Part shown: piece by piece, positions 25,301 to 40,300 of the stretch
Position numbering within the stretch: position 1 is the stretch's first letter
Layout of the letters: each line of letters starts with the position of its first letter
Notes under the pieces: model-generated
Seen by the model: only the letters and a program-made list of their open reading frames with translations
Databases searched by the model: none
Told to the model about the DNA's origin: nothing
NCBI GenBank assembly: GCA_032164245.1
Contig: JAVMKO010000003.1
Coordinates: forward strand, 94,611,890-94,675,889
Source: Sternotherus odoratus
Lineage: Eukaryota; Chordata; Testudines; Kinosternidae
Length of the DNA stretch: 64,000 nt
Direction of reading: 5' to 3'
Program-made: the position numbers and the translations under genes

Positions 25301-28300
25301 GAACAACGATGTTCAGATAAAGGACAAAAGAGATTTGAGAAATGCCTTGTCTTGACAAGGAGGAAGGCTGCAGGCATAAAATTAAAACAATAGTTAGCTG
25401 CTTCTGTCATGATTTTAGAGCGCCTCGTCAGGTCTGTGTCTGGTCTATTCAGGTGCATGATACATCAGTGAATTCAGCCAGCCACAGCGACAAAAATAAT
25501 GGAGGGGCTGGAATGGATGGGGTTAAAATAGGCAGAGCATAACTTGTGCTGTGAGGCATCTATTGTTCACCCATTACAACCCATAGGAAATCAGCAGTAT
25601 TATCAAAATCCAGATACTTTATTAGTACATGGATGGACCCACCCCGACTCCATTAGCCTCAAAGGCAGTTTTGCTTCAGCTAAATGTTGATGTTTGGAAC
25701 CCAAAAAAGTAGTTGTTCATCTATGGAAACTAACCACTTGTCTATATTATTGAAGAGGCTCATCATGTCCAGCCATCATCCTAAGGAAAAATACATTGCT
25801 GCAAAGCTGTATTTTTTAATTGATGTTTGCAGACACGTTATGAGAATACATCCACCCTTCTCCTTCTGTGCTCTCTCCACTATTTTATACTTGTTTACGT
25901 ATGCAGACCCCTATCCACACTCAGCCTGAACATCTATACTGAAATTTTACAGTCCCACAGCCCAAGTCAGGTGACCTGGGCCAGCTGCAGCCATGCCTGG
26001 GTTTTTCTCATGTCAGGGGATAGACTCATAGACTTGAAGGTCAGAAGGGACCATTATGATCATCTAGTCTGACCTCCTGCAACGTAGGCCACAGAATTTT
26101 GCCCACCCATTCCTACAATATACCTCACCTATATCTGAACTATTGAAGTCCGCAAATCTTGGTTTAAGGACTTCAAAGTACAGAGAATCCTCCAGCAAGT
26201 GAACCCATGCCCCCTGCTGCAGAGGAAGGCGAAAAACCTCCAGTGCCTCTCCCAATTTGCCCTGGAGGAAAATTCCTTCCCGACCCCAAATATGGCGATC
26301 AGCTGAACCCTGAGCATGTGGGCAAGACTCCCCAGCCAGACACCCCGGAAAGAATTCTCTGTAGCATCTTGGATCCCATCCTATGTATATAGACATACTC
26401 CATGAGACAGTGGAGAAAAGGCTAGCAGCAACCTACTTAACTTAACCCTACACACATGCATACTTTAAAGCATTAAGCTCTTAGAAATCAGTGCACCTGA
26501 CAGAAACTTTTTAGTATCATCTAAGCGCCATTTTTCCTCTTTGATTAGAATGTTGCTTTCTTGATCTGTTATGTAGGCAACAAGCCAGACGGACCTGGAA
26601 AACTGGATTACAGCAATACACTCGGCGTGTGCTTCCCTCTTTGCAAAGAAACTTGGGAAAGAGGACACTGTCAGGCTTTTGAAAAACCAGACCAAGAGCC
26701 TTATCCAGAAGATTGACATGGATAGCAAGATGAAAAAGATGGCAGAATTACAGCTCTCAATTGTCAGTGATCCAAAAAACAGGAAGGCCATAGAGAATCA
26801 GGTACTACAAATCATGTATTAATTTCTGCTGCTGAGTTTTGTTACACAGGTTTGACTATAAAGGCTCACCTGCTCTGGGCTCAGATTTTGTTAGTGTTTC
26901 CTAGGCTTGGAGAACAAGTGTCCCTATGGATTCACATTGCAAAACAGGGAGATCACTGGCAGCTGTACAATGCCATTCAAAAGACCTAGCCCATGGTTAT
27001 AGAAGATAACAACTATAACTTTGCCTGTAAGGACTACTCATCAAGTTTTCACATATGGAAATAGATATTTCTGTAGCATGCTGCAAAAGTCAGACAAGGT
27101 CTATGTTATACTTGTGTTGGGTGAATTATCAGCCAGACATTCCCGTCTTCTGCTCTTGTTGCTTATTGTTTTATTAGCTGCTCATATAAGAATTGAGAAT
27201 GAATCATTATTTACATATGGAACAAAACCAGGAGACAGTTGTGGAATCTGAATTCATGATGTTTAGGGCAAAATCCTCCAGTCTCTTTACAGAAGACTTC
27301 CAAGGCTAGCTGCACAAAAGGACTTAAGCACCTGTCACATTAGGAACCTCAGTCTCATAATCAGGTCCCACTGGGATTCACAAAGCTGCCTCGAACTCTG
27401 TAGGCACCTAAACGTGCTTTGTGCCCAATACTAAGTTCTGCTCTTCCATAGAACTTCATGTGTGAAATCTTGACCCCAGTGATGTCCATGAGAATTTTGT
27501 TATCCACTTCATTGGGCTACGATTTCACACTATGTGATTAAATGTAGGGCCCAGTCCTGCACTTTATAAAATCTCTGGAATTAGTATGGTCCAAGGGAAA
27601 AATTCTACATACTATAGGAACCTATAGCTCCCTAAGACTTACAGCTTCTATCTTCCTCAACATCTTTGCTGTTAAAAAGCAAGATACTGAATGCCTCTGC
27701 TTTGGAGGGAGGGGACTTTAGGGAGTGAGAGAGATCTACATCCCTACACCATGTGGTTTTTCTCACACCATTCACCAGCCTCTGAAAAGGCGTTACAGTA
27801 TGGGAATCTGTACATGTTCATTTTAAAGTACGTGTACATATTTAAATGTGTGTGTGTGTGTGTAGGTATGTTTTTAAATTTTCAGGTATTTAGGAGTTTG
27901 GTGAGTTTAATAGTATTAGGTTTGAAATTTGGTGGGTTTGATTGATAGCATTTGATAAAGAATTATTGCATTTCTAACATTTGGGAATCCAAAGATTTTT
28001 AGCATTCAAAATAATAGTTTCCCCCTCCACCATCATCACCACCAAGAAGGTGTTGTTTTTATAACTCTGTGCCTTGGGACTTGTTGCTGCTGGACAAGTA
28101 GCCGAAGTATCTCCTAGATCAGGGACTGCCTCCATCAGCAGATGTAATGTTTTTAGAGCCATATGGGCCCACATTCCAGCAATAGCAGACTTAGAGCCCT
28201 CTTACAAAGAATGGTGACCCACTGCGTAGTCTTTAAAAGAATTTGATCCACTGTCTAGTGGAAACACACAAAGGGTCTGCTGTAACTACAAATACAAAGG

Positions 28301-31300
28301 TCTTGGGGGTGGGGGGAGACACATATAATGGATTAGCAGTGAGTCTGAAATCTGGTTATGCCAGCTCACTGATCTGGGAGCTGTGATGTATTTGTCTTTT
28401 TGTCTACGTAGATCATAAATATGTTATGGGTGGGATTTTCAAAAGCACTTCACTTTGGCCTAACTCTTCTCCCATTGGAGTCCATAGTAAAACTCTCATT
28501 GAGTTAAATGGAAAGGGAGATAGGACAAAGTAGAGTGCTTCTGAAAATCCCATACTACGCATCTCAGTTCATACCCCTCTCAGACCTAACAGCACTAATA
28601 CAGTTACTTCTGTTCTGGAGCTACAGTAGCATTTTGCCACCAAACATTGTGAGTGCAATTTTTGTGTGTGTGAGGGTCTGTACATGATGTGGATGCATAT
28701 ACACTTATCTTCAGACACAGCTTAGACAACCACATTTAACCATTTTGGCTCACTTAATTATTAAACGTGTACAGTTGTGCGGTGGGCAAATAATTCATAA
28801 TATATGCTATAATCACGGGGCCCAGTTTAACTGCCGTTAAAGGCAATGAAAACTCCCTTTGACTTTAGTGGGAGTGGGGTCAGGTGCCTATCCAGGAGAT
28901 CTTCAAATAGAATTATTTTTAAAAGAATGTTGCAAAATAAATCAAAAGTAGGGTCATGCATTTGTGCACATGGGGAACTTCTATCAGCATGAATGGAAAG
29001 TCCGCTGGGGATAGAAGGCAATATATATCTATTAATGGTTTTTATTAATGTATTTGCTGCTTTTCAATCACATGGCTTCTTCCCTCCCTGTTCCTCTTGT
29101 TTTGTTACGAATTTCTTTTAAAGAAAGGATTGTATGGAATAACTTTGAGTAATATTGGCTTAAATTCATTCTGGGCTTCTTTCTGCAGAGTCTAAAATGA
29201 CATCATAATCATGTTTTTTGAATAATTTTGACATAACTAACATGATTCTCATTTGCTGTGGACATTATACTTAACTCACGTATCAGATGGTTGTGAGGAG
29301 AGGTATTTTCTTTTTATTAGCAGGAATTAAAACAATGAAATGTTAATGGGAAAAGCAGACGTGCTTGGAATTACTTTTATGAGAGTTTTCCTAGGTTTCC
29401 TTTAGCTAAGTGTATTCTGTCTGTCACCATAAAAGCCAACATAGCAAGATCAATAGGACTGCATTCTGTTTGCCCAAAGTAATCTTGAAATATACTGTAC
29501 TAGTTCCCCTTTGCCTACCTCTACTGTTCTCTCTCTCATAATCTATATATATAAAAGTCAAATGGTGTATGCGTGTATGTATGTGTGCGTGTATGTACGT
29601 GCACTTACTCCTTCCACACCGTTTGAGCTAGAGACTTGAAATTTGTTACAGTTATAGGTCTTAGGGTCCTAATCAGGGTAAGAGTCGAAAATTTTTCAAA
29701 TCTCACCTCTGACGCCCCCCAGGGGTGAAATTATTTAAAGGCCAATCACATCAGCTGGGCAGCTACTGTTCTCTGTGACATAGTTATGATGTCATAATAC
29801 CCCCTCCAACGGACCCCGCACTCGCTCAGCTCTCTGCCCCCTCCCCACTTCCGACGGACCCGAGTTAAGTGAGGTAGGGTAAGTTAAATGAGGTAGGGTA
29901 AGTGAGGTAGGGGTGTCGGGTTTGGTCGGGGGGTGAGGTGGGGGTGTTGGGTTTGGTCGGGGGGTAAGTGAGCCGGGGGAGTTGGGTTTGGTCTGGGGGG
30001 GTGGGAAGGTGTCGGGGTGGGTGAGGGGTGAGGTGCAGATGTTGGGGTGGGGGTGTTGGGTCTGGTGGGGGAGTAAGGTGGGGGTGTTGGGTTTGGTTGG
30101 GGGGAGAAGAGGGGGGTCGGGGTTGGTCGAGGGGTAAGTGAGGTGTGGGTGTCGGGTTTGTTTGTGGTGGTAGGTAGGGGTGTCGGGTTTGGTTGGGGGG
30201 GAAGTGAGGTGGGTGTGTCGGGTTTGGTCTACGGGGGGTGAGGTGTGGGTGTTGGTCAGGGGGTGTTGGGGTTGGTAGGGGGTGACATGGGGGTGTTGGG
30301 TTTGGGTGGGGAGGTGAAAATGTGAGTCGGGGTTGGTCGAGGGATAAGTGAGGTGGGGGTGTCGGGTTTGGTTTGTCAGGTTTGCTCTCTGCCCCCTCCC
30401 CCCTCCAACGGACCCTGCACTCGCTCAGCTCTCTGCCCCCTCCCCACCTCTGACGGACCCAAGCAACGCAGGGTATTTTTGCTAGTAATAAATAAAGCGG
30501 AGAATTGTATTGTCCTTATATAAATCCATGGTGCGCTCACATTATAAATACTGTGTACAGATGTATTCTCCTCATCTCAAAAAAGATATACTGGCATTAG
30601 AAAAGGTTCTGAGAAGGGCAACCAAAATGATTAGGGGTTTGGAACGGGTCCCATGTGAGGAGAGATAAAGAGGCTAGGACTTTTCAGCTTGGAAAAGAGG
30701 AGACTAAAGGGGGATATGATAGAAGTATATAAAATCATGAGTGGTGTGGAGAAAGTGAATAAGGAAAAGTTATTTACTTGTTCCGATAATATAAGAACTA
30801 GAGGCCACCAAATGAAATTAATGGGAAATTAAAACAAATAAAAAGAAGTTCTTTTTCACACACAGCACTCAGTCAACCTGTGGAACTCCTTGCCTGAGGT
30901 GGTTGTGAAGGCTAAGACTGCAACAGGGTTTAAAGGAGAACTAGATAAATTCATGGAAGTTAAGTCCTTTAGTAGCTATTAGTCAAGATCTGTAAGGAAG
31001 GGTCTCCCTAGCCTCTGTTTGTGAGAGACGGTGGTGATGGATGGCGGGAGAGAGATCACTTGATCATTACCTGTTAGGTTCACTCACTCCAGGGCACCTG
31101 GCATTGACCACCATAAGTAGACAGGTTACTGGGCTGGATGGACCTTTGGTCTAATCCAGTATGGCCATTATTATGTTATGTTATGTACTTCCAGTAATAA
31201 GAAAGTGATATTGGTTGGGTAAAGCTAGCTGTCTGTAGTTTTTTATCTGTGTGCATTCTTCTTGTTATTTCAGGTTATTTTCTTTAATGTTTCTTAACTT

Positions 31301-34300
31301 AGTAGACAGAATGGTAAATAAAGGGTACTATTGATTTTACGCTAATGTTGTTTTACTGTGTTCTCTTCCATTTTTCATCTCTTTGATTTCAAAGATCTAG
31401 TGATAGCTGAAGTAACCTTTAGGTTATACAAATTCCTGGAAGGGTGCCATAGTTGCTGCTTCAAGTTCTCTATAGAAGCACATGACAAAATAAAAAGATC
31501 TTTTCACAGTCCCCTGATACTGAATGACTCATTCATCCAGATGGGTGCAATATGGATTGTGTCTGTGAACTGAAGAATGGAATGCAAAGAGTTTTGTGTT
31601 GTTTGTAATGTGGTCGAAAAGCTGTTCCTATAAAACAGCAGGCATTTTTCTTTTAAATCCATGGGGCCACAATAGGTTCCCCACATCAGCTTCTAAGGCT
31701 ACATTATGTCTGGAAAAAAGTCTCTGGGCAAAATCCTGCACTTCTTACTCATGCAAGTAGTCCTGTTGCAGTCATTTCTATTCTATAAAACACTGTGTGC
31801 TCCTTGCTATGGGGAAAAATCACATCAGTTTAAAGTGTTGGGCATATCTTTTCTTTCTCCTCACCTTTGCCTGGTCTCCTTTTGCTTTGTTTGGTGCAAT
31901 GGGAAGAATTTGTTTTAAAATCATAGCACGGGTCAAGGATTTTTATTCTTTTTGTAACTCTGACTCAATCTCAGTGAGTACCTAGCTTTTTCATGTGAGA
32001 GTATTTAGAGCAATCTTTAAGTGTGTTTGGTCTATATTTGCCCCCTTTTCATGAGAGTCAGCTCTTACTTCTGAAACCCCATTTCAACCATTTGTGTGGA
32101 GATGGTTGTTGTTACACTGGGGTTTCCCTACCTAAAATGATCCTTCTCAGAGCAACATGTAAAGAACTACATTCAGTAAGCCAGGAATAATGCAATATAT
32201 TCTTGACCAGCATCAACTGCCACTTTGGTCCAGAACCTCAAAGGTATTTAGGCCCCTAACTCCCTAAGAAATCAGTGGGAGTTGGCATCTAAATACCTTT
32301 CAATGTCACTTTAGGCCCTTATCTGTTAACTATTTACATTTATTTCAGTTCTGTAGCAAATCCTATAGGTTGATAAATAGCACAGATATGAACAGTTCAA
32401 GCATCTTAGCTCATCTCATGCTTTACGGGTGTCATGTGTTTTACCCTTTAGTTGTTTTCCAATATCTAAATACATTTTTCTCTGACCTAGGAGCCATTTC
32501 TCCTAGTGATCTAAGAGCAATCCTTGCTTCCCGAATCCTTTCCAAGCCTCCTTCCTCTTGCACCTCAACTATTGAAGCTTCTTCCTCCCCAGTCCAGGTA
32601 TCTGCTGCAAAAATAATTCATCTTGCCTAACACTCTAATCATGTTCAACCACCCTACAATTCCTCTAGTGACACTCAGCTTAAATCATTGAAGTACTTCA
32701 TCCATGTCTTCAAGATCTGCCACCAAGATCTGCCATAATTTATCTCATTTCTATCTTTCTGTCTTTGTCTCATTTTTTTTTCTTTCAAGCACTTACGTGG
32801 ATGCTCCCTTTGTTTTTCTCCCATGCCCACCTCTCTAAAATGGACCTCTGTTTTTGACCATAATGTATACAATGCCAATCCCTGTCCTCTTTTAACTCCC
32901 TTTCCAAAACTCACTTCTGCAAGGAGGCTTATAACCTCTGGCTGAGATTTTAAAACCAATGGGACTGGGATGCCATTGATGAGAATTGGGCATCCAACCC
33001 TCCCTCCTTCTCCCCTCCCCCCCACTGGATTTGCAGATCTCCGTCTCTCAATCAAACATTTACTATTATCAACAAAATACTTGCAATTACCTGGAAGAAT
33101 GCTAGCTTGCCATGTGGCCAGGCAATACGACTGTCCTCTCCTTTGTCCTATCTACAGTTGATAATGTTTTCTGTTTTGTTGTGTGTTTTTTTTCCCAATA
33201 ACTTAAAACCATCAAGTATGTTTAGCTAGTCTACCATATATGTAACCACCTACCGTACCCATTATCATTCTCCTTCTCCTTCCATTCCCTGCTATTGCTA
33301 TTGTTTGTTGCACTGACTTTTTTTAACCTCTTCTCTTAAATTGGAAGTAGGGACTATCGTGTTGTGCATGATGGGGTTAAATCCTCTAGTCTTAATTTAG
33401 GCTGAAATCAATAGGATATTTACCTCATTCAAGTTAAAGGCAGAGTAAGGATTGTAGCTGCTAGCCCGTGGATTGTAATTAACATGTTGGCCCAGGATGT
33501 GTTTTACTTTGAAGTTGTTGCTTTTTAGATTGTAAGTTTTCCCCTTTAATCTTCAAGTATATAAATCATGGGAAGGGAGAATTATCGTAGTTTAAAAGGT
33601 TTAGACAAATAGCAGCTGGTATTGGTTCATGGTCTCCAATTGGTTCCAGACATCCCTGGTTTTGATAAGACTACAAGACAATCCCTGAAATTCCCTGCCC
33701 ACAGCTTTTGCTAATGCCATTAAACGTAACATCATGATTACTAGTGCTTTTGGAGTTGATTAGCTAGCATCCTGCCTGGCTGATAAACACAGTCATGTAA
33801 TCCTTTCTCCAGAAGATCCCTGCATCATCTCTTCCTGTCCCTCCCACATTTTAGCTTATATTTATTTAAAATACATTTCTGTAGAAAAGCTGGCATGGGA
33901 TTTTCAAAGGAGCTTGAGAATCTTTGGTGCCTAACCTCCAGGATTTTCTGAGAGTTGGTGGGCCTAACTCCCCGAGTGTCCAGGCAAATCCCAATTCTGT
34001 TTGTTAAATGTGGGATTTTCAAAGATATTTGGACTCAGCCTAACTTTGCCTCCTTTGAAAGCTCCCATGACTACCATGGACACTGACTTAGGCCACAGCT
34101 GAATGTTTTTGAAAAATCCATGTTAAGGCTGTGTCTGAACTGCAGCTGGGAAGTACAATTCCCAGCGGGTGTAGACTTACCCAGGCTGACTCTGCTCCAG
34201 GTAGCATGCTAAAAATAGCATTGTGGTTGCGGCATCTTGTGCTGCAGCTTGGACTAATTGCTCATGTACAACCCTGTCCAGGACCTTAAGTATGTGCTTG

Positions 34301-37300
34301 GGAGGCTAGCCCAAGCTGCTGTCTGTGCCAGTGCTATTTTGAGCAAAGTTTATGCATGTACTTCTACCCAAGCTGGGAATTGCACCTTTCAGCTGCAGCA
34401 TAGACATACTGTACAAGTACATCTTCACTACCCGCTGGATTGGCAGGCAGTGATCGATCTATCGGGGGTCGATTTATCGCATCTCCTTTAGACGCGATAA
34501 ATTGATCCCTGAGTGCGCTTCCTCTCGACTCCGGAACTCCAACTCCGCAAGAGGCGGAAGCGGACTCGACGGGGGAGGGGCAGTGGTTGACTCGCCACTG
34601 TGTGGATGGCCAGGTAAGTCACTCTAAGATGCGCCCACTTCAGCTACACTGAAGTTACACATCTTGGGTCGACCGCTACCCCTTCCCCAGTGTAGCTCAG
34701 ATCTACGTGAAAAGACAGACTGAGCTTTTTATTGTTGTGGAAAGCTTGCACACAGTTTCATTCTGTGGACATCAGTGTATGGAGAGAGAAGACTGTTGTA
34801 GAACCACAAACTATATTACCCCATCCATGAAGTAGAGGTAGATGGAAAAGTGTCACGTTAAGGGTTTCTGGTGAAAGGAGTTGAAGTAAAGGGAAGCTTA
34901 AATAAAGAACAATCATAAAATAAAACCAGGGTGAGTGGTGAGGGGAAGAGTTCTTTGTAAGGATTTATGCACAGGCATCCATCCATACATGTGTTAAAAG
35001 TTGCTGCTGGTGAGACTTCACTAGGTATTTTCCTTATGTGAGGGTATCACTCGTATCTTTTTTCGGTGTGCACATTTGTGTATCTTTTCTTTATGACCTA
35101 AAACCACAATTTTAAGAGAATAACACTCCATTTTTTTCTTTCTGGATTTACATAACAATTTTTTTCTGAGATGGTATGTCACAGAAAAATTGGAGGCTCT
35201 CTTTTTGGCTTTTTCTACAGAGCCCCAAAAGCAGATAACTGACCCGTGTAATAATGGTGCCAAGTTTGTTTGTGAACATGTGTGTGAGGGGAGGAGTGGA
35301 GGAACAATAAATGAGGAACTCAAAGTGAATCCAGAACTTTAGTGGCTCCTCATTCAGTTGCTGTACAGCTCCTACCACCACCATCACTCATCTTTCTTTA
35401 TGATAAGAAGCCTGATTTACTCCTCCATCACTCTATTTTTCACCCATGAAATTAACAGAGTTGCACCAGCATAAATCTAAATCAATGTAGTGGTGAATTG
35501 AGCCCTTTCTGTTGTCTGCAGGAGATGAAAAAAAGGCACCACTCCCAAATACTGTTACAGGAGACTTTTTATGGTACCTCTATTTATGGAATAATTGCAA
35601 TAGCAAGAAAGAGAATTTTTTAAAAATCCATTACCGTGGGAAATGGTCATTTTCCTGTTCAATGGAGCACAGACATTAAAACAAACATTTGATAAAAACA
35701 AAAAGGGGTGTGCGTCAAACATGCTGCAACATATCCCACTCCTTCAGAATGAATAATGTGTTTGGAACCTCTGGTTTCTCACGCCAGCATATAGCTGGCA
35801 ACTCAAGGCTTGTCTACCTGAAGTATTTTTGCACTGGCAAAGCTACACTCCCCCATGCAGGTGTGCTACCCCATTGTAAAGCAGGGTTTATACCATCAGG
35901 GCTTATCTTGCTTTCAAAAACCATTGCAAAAATTAGTAATGTAGATGAGCCCTGAGAAATGTATAAGAAATAAGGCAGCAGGTCAGGAGAAAAGCAGACA
36001 CACAACTCAGAGAGCTATTAGCAAGAAATAAAAAACGGATTGAAAAAATTAGGATATTGTGTAGCTTATCCAGAAATATCTGTTTTATTTTTTACTAGTG
36101 AATCATTTCCTTGGTTACATGACTTGTGGTTGTGTCACTCATAAAGCATTAAGGACTAGGAAAGGGTGATGTGTCTGTAGATGAGCTTCAAATTAAATTA
36201 AGTATGGCTTCAGGAAGATACGGGCACAGCCATATTTTCTTGTTAGACAACTCAACTATCTATGTGCACTTTTCCTGAAGTTCATTAAGGAGCGCAGCAT
36301 TCAGAAGGAGCTAGCAGAATTTAACAGTACAACAGACTAGGCAAGGAAGTCATTTCTTTCTTTCTGATATTTGGTGACATGACAAGGAAACTGATCTGAT
36401 TTCGCTTTAAGCTTCAAGCCAAATGTGTTAGTCAATCAGTGCACCTAGAATTTTTTATACCCATGTTATTAGCTTGTCATGTGGGCAATAAATGATTGAA
36501 AGGTACGTGTCCAGACTGAGTTTTTAATGGTTCTAGATTTCAGATGATGGAATTTATCTGAGGGTTTGTCTACACGTAAAATGCTATGGCAGCACAGCTA
36601 TGCCTCTGTAATGCTTCAGTGTAAACACTGCCTACACCAACAAGAGGGATTCTCCCATCAGTGTAGGTAATCTACCTCCCAAGGAGGAAGTCACTAGGTC
36701 AGTGAAAGAATTCTTCTGGTGACCTAGTGCTATCAGCATGGGGACTTAGGTCAACATAACTATGCTGCTCGAGGAGTGGATTTTTCACGTTCCTGATCAA
36801 TTTTCTAGTATAGACTAGGCCTAACTGGTTAACTTTGGCCCTGGTTAACTTTCAAAATTCAGCTGCTCTTTTCTGTTGTCATGTCAACTATATTATATAC
36901 ACACACTGTCAGCCTGATTCTACCTGCACTTACACCTCTCTAAATCAAGGAATTTACACCAGTGTGACTGAGAGCAAAATCTGGCCCACATACATTATGT
37001 AAAGTCTGTGCTTGTGGATGTATACACACACAGAAAAGCCCAAGCTTCAAGTTTGGGTACTTATGTTCTTCATTTGGATCTTCAGTATTTGGATCTTCAG
37101 TTTGAAATGTAGTCACATAAGTGCACAGCTTAAATGAACGTTAATTCACCTTTGAACTCCCGAGGTTAAGATTTGGGTGCCTAATGTAGTTTAAAAATTG
37201 GACTCTCAGCAAATGTGTGTGTATTTAAATATTTTGTATTAAGCAAACACACTCTTCATTGCAGCATGCTCTATATTATATATAAGGCTTATAATGTATT

Positions 37301-40300
37301 TAAATCACATTTACAGTATGATTAGGTATGGGGAATGGTTTACCTGTTAATAGGAGTAAAACACAGACATGCTGGTGTTGCCAGTTGCTACCTCTTCTTT
37401 AGGAATGGGGGATTCAAAAGGAAGAGCACTAAAAGACCAGCAAAACCCATCAACATTGCTACTTGGATGATTGATTTAGCTGAGTCATGCAGTTTTGCTT
37501 TTAGGCAACCAAGCCTATAATCTAAACTCATAAAAATGTAGGAAACAAACTTAATCAATTTCCTTGAAACTTCATGAACCACAAGGATTTGTTTTTATGT
37601 AATTGCTTCTGTGGGAATCAGGCTACCCATGATACATTCATCTTGTCAGTATATATTTAGGACCACCAGCTTGGTTTTATTTCAAGCCATTTTTTGAGTT
37701 GTTGTAACACAATATGACTGAATGTGTTTTGGCAGGGGGAAAACTAATCCAATCCATATACCTCCAGATGAAAGTAATTTACTAGAAGTTTGTGGAAGAG
37801 CTCACATTTTCAATGAGACCCACAAAAACATTTTTTCTCTAATTGTCCCTCTTCATATCTAAATAGATCCAGCAATGGGAGCAGAATCTAGAGAAATTTA
37901 ACATGGACCTCTTCAGGATGCGCTGCTACCTGGCGAGTCTACAAGGTGGGGAGTTACCAAACCCTAAGAGCCTTCTGGCTGCCACCAGTCGACCTTCAAA
38001 ACTGGCACTGGGGAGACTGGGCATCTTCTCGGTCTCCTCCTTCCATGCACTGGTGAGTGTGACTTCACTTTATGTGACTGTTATAGATGGGTCTAGTTAC
38101 CTTATCACAGTGATTTATTTGTAGGAAGAGTAAAGCCAGGGAAACTCACACAGACACCCTCACGTACCGTGCCAAACCTGCCAGCTGCCAAAGAAACCCC
38201 ATTAGTTCAAGGACTCTAATGATTAGGAATTATCTTGCCCAGAGACAGACTTTGGGACCTGAAAGCATTGGGCCATGCTTTCTTTCATCCCAAATGTGGG
38301 GACTCAGAAATGTTGAGGCGTATCTCAGCTTTCATTTAAAACAAAAAGACCACCATGTAAGTTACTAACCCTCTTCTTTGCAAAGATGGGCTTGAATATG
38401 TAAACTTATCATTTGTGGAAGGTTTGCCACAGTGATTTTTTTTCTCCCTTAAATTCACAGGTCAACTTTTAAATTGGGCTGAGGGCTGGAGTCAATATTT
38501 TTGAAAGTGACTAGTGATTTTGGGGCCATCAGTGTTGAGCTGCTCATCTTAAAATAGCTTAAAAGAGACTGATTTTCAGAATGTGTCGAGCACCCTCCAT
38601 TTGAAAATCAGGCCTCTTTAAAGTGTCTCAAGTTTTGCCCCCAAAAGTGTGTGGCGGGGTGGGTGGAGGTAATCTAAAATCATTAAACACTTTGGAAAAT
38701 CTTGTCAGTCTGCAAAGAATAATAGAGCAGATCCTTAGCTGTTCTGCACTGCCAGACCTTTCAGCAGACCTACCATAGTTTGTACCAGCTCAGAATCTTC
38801 CCCCATGTCTCTAACCTGTGCCAAAAATCCTAAGGCAGGTCACAGTGAGCAGGACTGGATCACATTTGGTGTGTAGAGAATGAAGGTGAAAAAGAGTTTT
38901 GAAGGTCCACCTAGAAAATATTAAGGCAGGCTGTGTCACAGAGAGACACTATATTTCTCTCTCTGCTGTTTTCTTGAATGCTTGAGACTTCTGTGTGCCT
39001 GCCTTCCTTGAGGAATTTAACATCTAAATCATAGCTTATTATTCTTCCTCAGGATCTTTGCAATTACTACTTCCGTTGCACAGTTTATGGCCTTGTACTA
39101 GTACTAGCTTGTTGTGGGGCAGAGCAATATTTTCTCTTGATGTTTTTACATCGTATTTCTTCAATTGTCACTTCGTATTAATAAAAAAAGGAGCAGCAAT
39201 GCAGAAGGTTTGACCCATTGGTCTGGGACCATGCAGAGACAAACTGAAATAACCCTCATTTGATGCCTCATTCTATTTACTTTGGATTTATTTTGCTGTT
39301 ATGTAATCGAGATATGAAGGCTTGTATGCATGTTTAATAGATCTGCTCCAGGGATGAGGCTGCTCTCAGGAAACGAACCCTGTCTTTGTCACAGAGGGCA
39401 CGAAGTAAGAAGGGCTTATTTTCCTCACTCAAAGGGCTAGACACTTTGGCAAGAAAAGGGAAAGAAAAACGACCTTCAGTAACTCAGGTAAATGCTAGTT
39501 TAAAATCATTAAAAGTTTTGTGTTTAGCTTGTAAATGACAGTACTGTAAAATTAAGTTCCTACTGCTGTGTGTACATTGCTGAATAAGAGAGATTCTAAC
39601 CCACAGGATTAAAAAATGGCTCTAGACCGTGTGTGTTGTGAGGGCAGGGGAGGTGGAGACTCCTGCAGCAACATTTTGACCTCATGTGGTGGGCATGCAA
39701 AGCATGCAAAGCAGCCCTGGAGGGTCTTGACGAGAGCTTAGACTCCAGTGCTCCTTCAGCCAGAGAGGGAAGGATGTGATGATCCAGGCGGGCTAGATTT
39801 TCAGTTGGCATAAATCTGCACAGCTCTACTGACTTTAATGGAGTTACTTCAGTTTGCACCCGACGAGGATCTGGCAGGGTTCTTCTGAATTGAAGAGGCA
39901 GTAAAAGAAAGGAGAGAGGAAGTCGGGGTGTCCCCAAAAACCCAGACAAACTTTTGGTTAACTGTCATAAGGAAGGAAGGCTCATGCACACCCTCAGAAC
40001 GTTACTGTTTCAGTAGCTTTCTGCGTGCCTACCGCGTAGGACACATTGTGTAAAATCAGCTATGCAGGTCGTTCATTAGTTCATCTTATTCTTCTATTAT
40101 TCCCCCCGTCTTGTATTTTACTTTTATTAAACACAAATTCCTGATCATGTAGCATTTGAAAAGTTGGCTGCTGCAAATACACCAGAAATTTGCTGTCCGA
40201 CTTTTTAAACATGCCCATCTGTATTCATATCACAATAGCCCGAGAGCTGATGTAATAGATTTAATATTGCACATGAATGTGTCTGGGTTTTATGGTCTGT

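Larger units (their letters stand above)
24544..26576 (+). other. TIAM2: TIAM2 intron 3 (2.0 kb)
   Basis: GT-AG intron of phase 0. It holds an L2/MIR-like tail near 24889-24995 and a long antisense CR1 3' fragment at 26020-26396. No other element was recognised. Confidence 0.85.
26802..37866 (+). other. TIAM2: TIAM2 intron 4 (11.1 kb)
   Basis: GT-AG intron of phase 0, the longest complete intron here. It holds palindromic repeats (28428, 32238, 34010), a 944-bp Helitron (29542), a sense CR1 3' region right behind it (30505-31188) and several GTCTACACT-type elements (34124, 34416, 35804, 36560). Nothing identifiable in 31200-32200, 32320-33890 or 36830-37860. Confidence 0.85.

Noticed and set aside
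29801..30460. CRISPR-like array of repeats
   Set aside because: Units are degenerate, without regular spacers, and lie inside a Helitron in a vertebrate intron.
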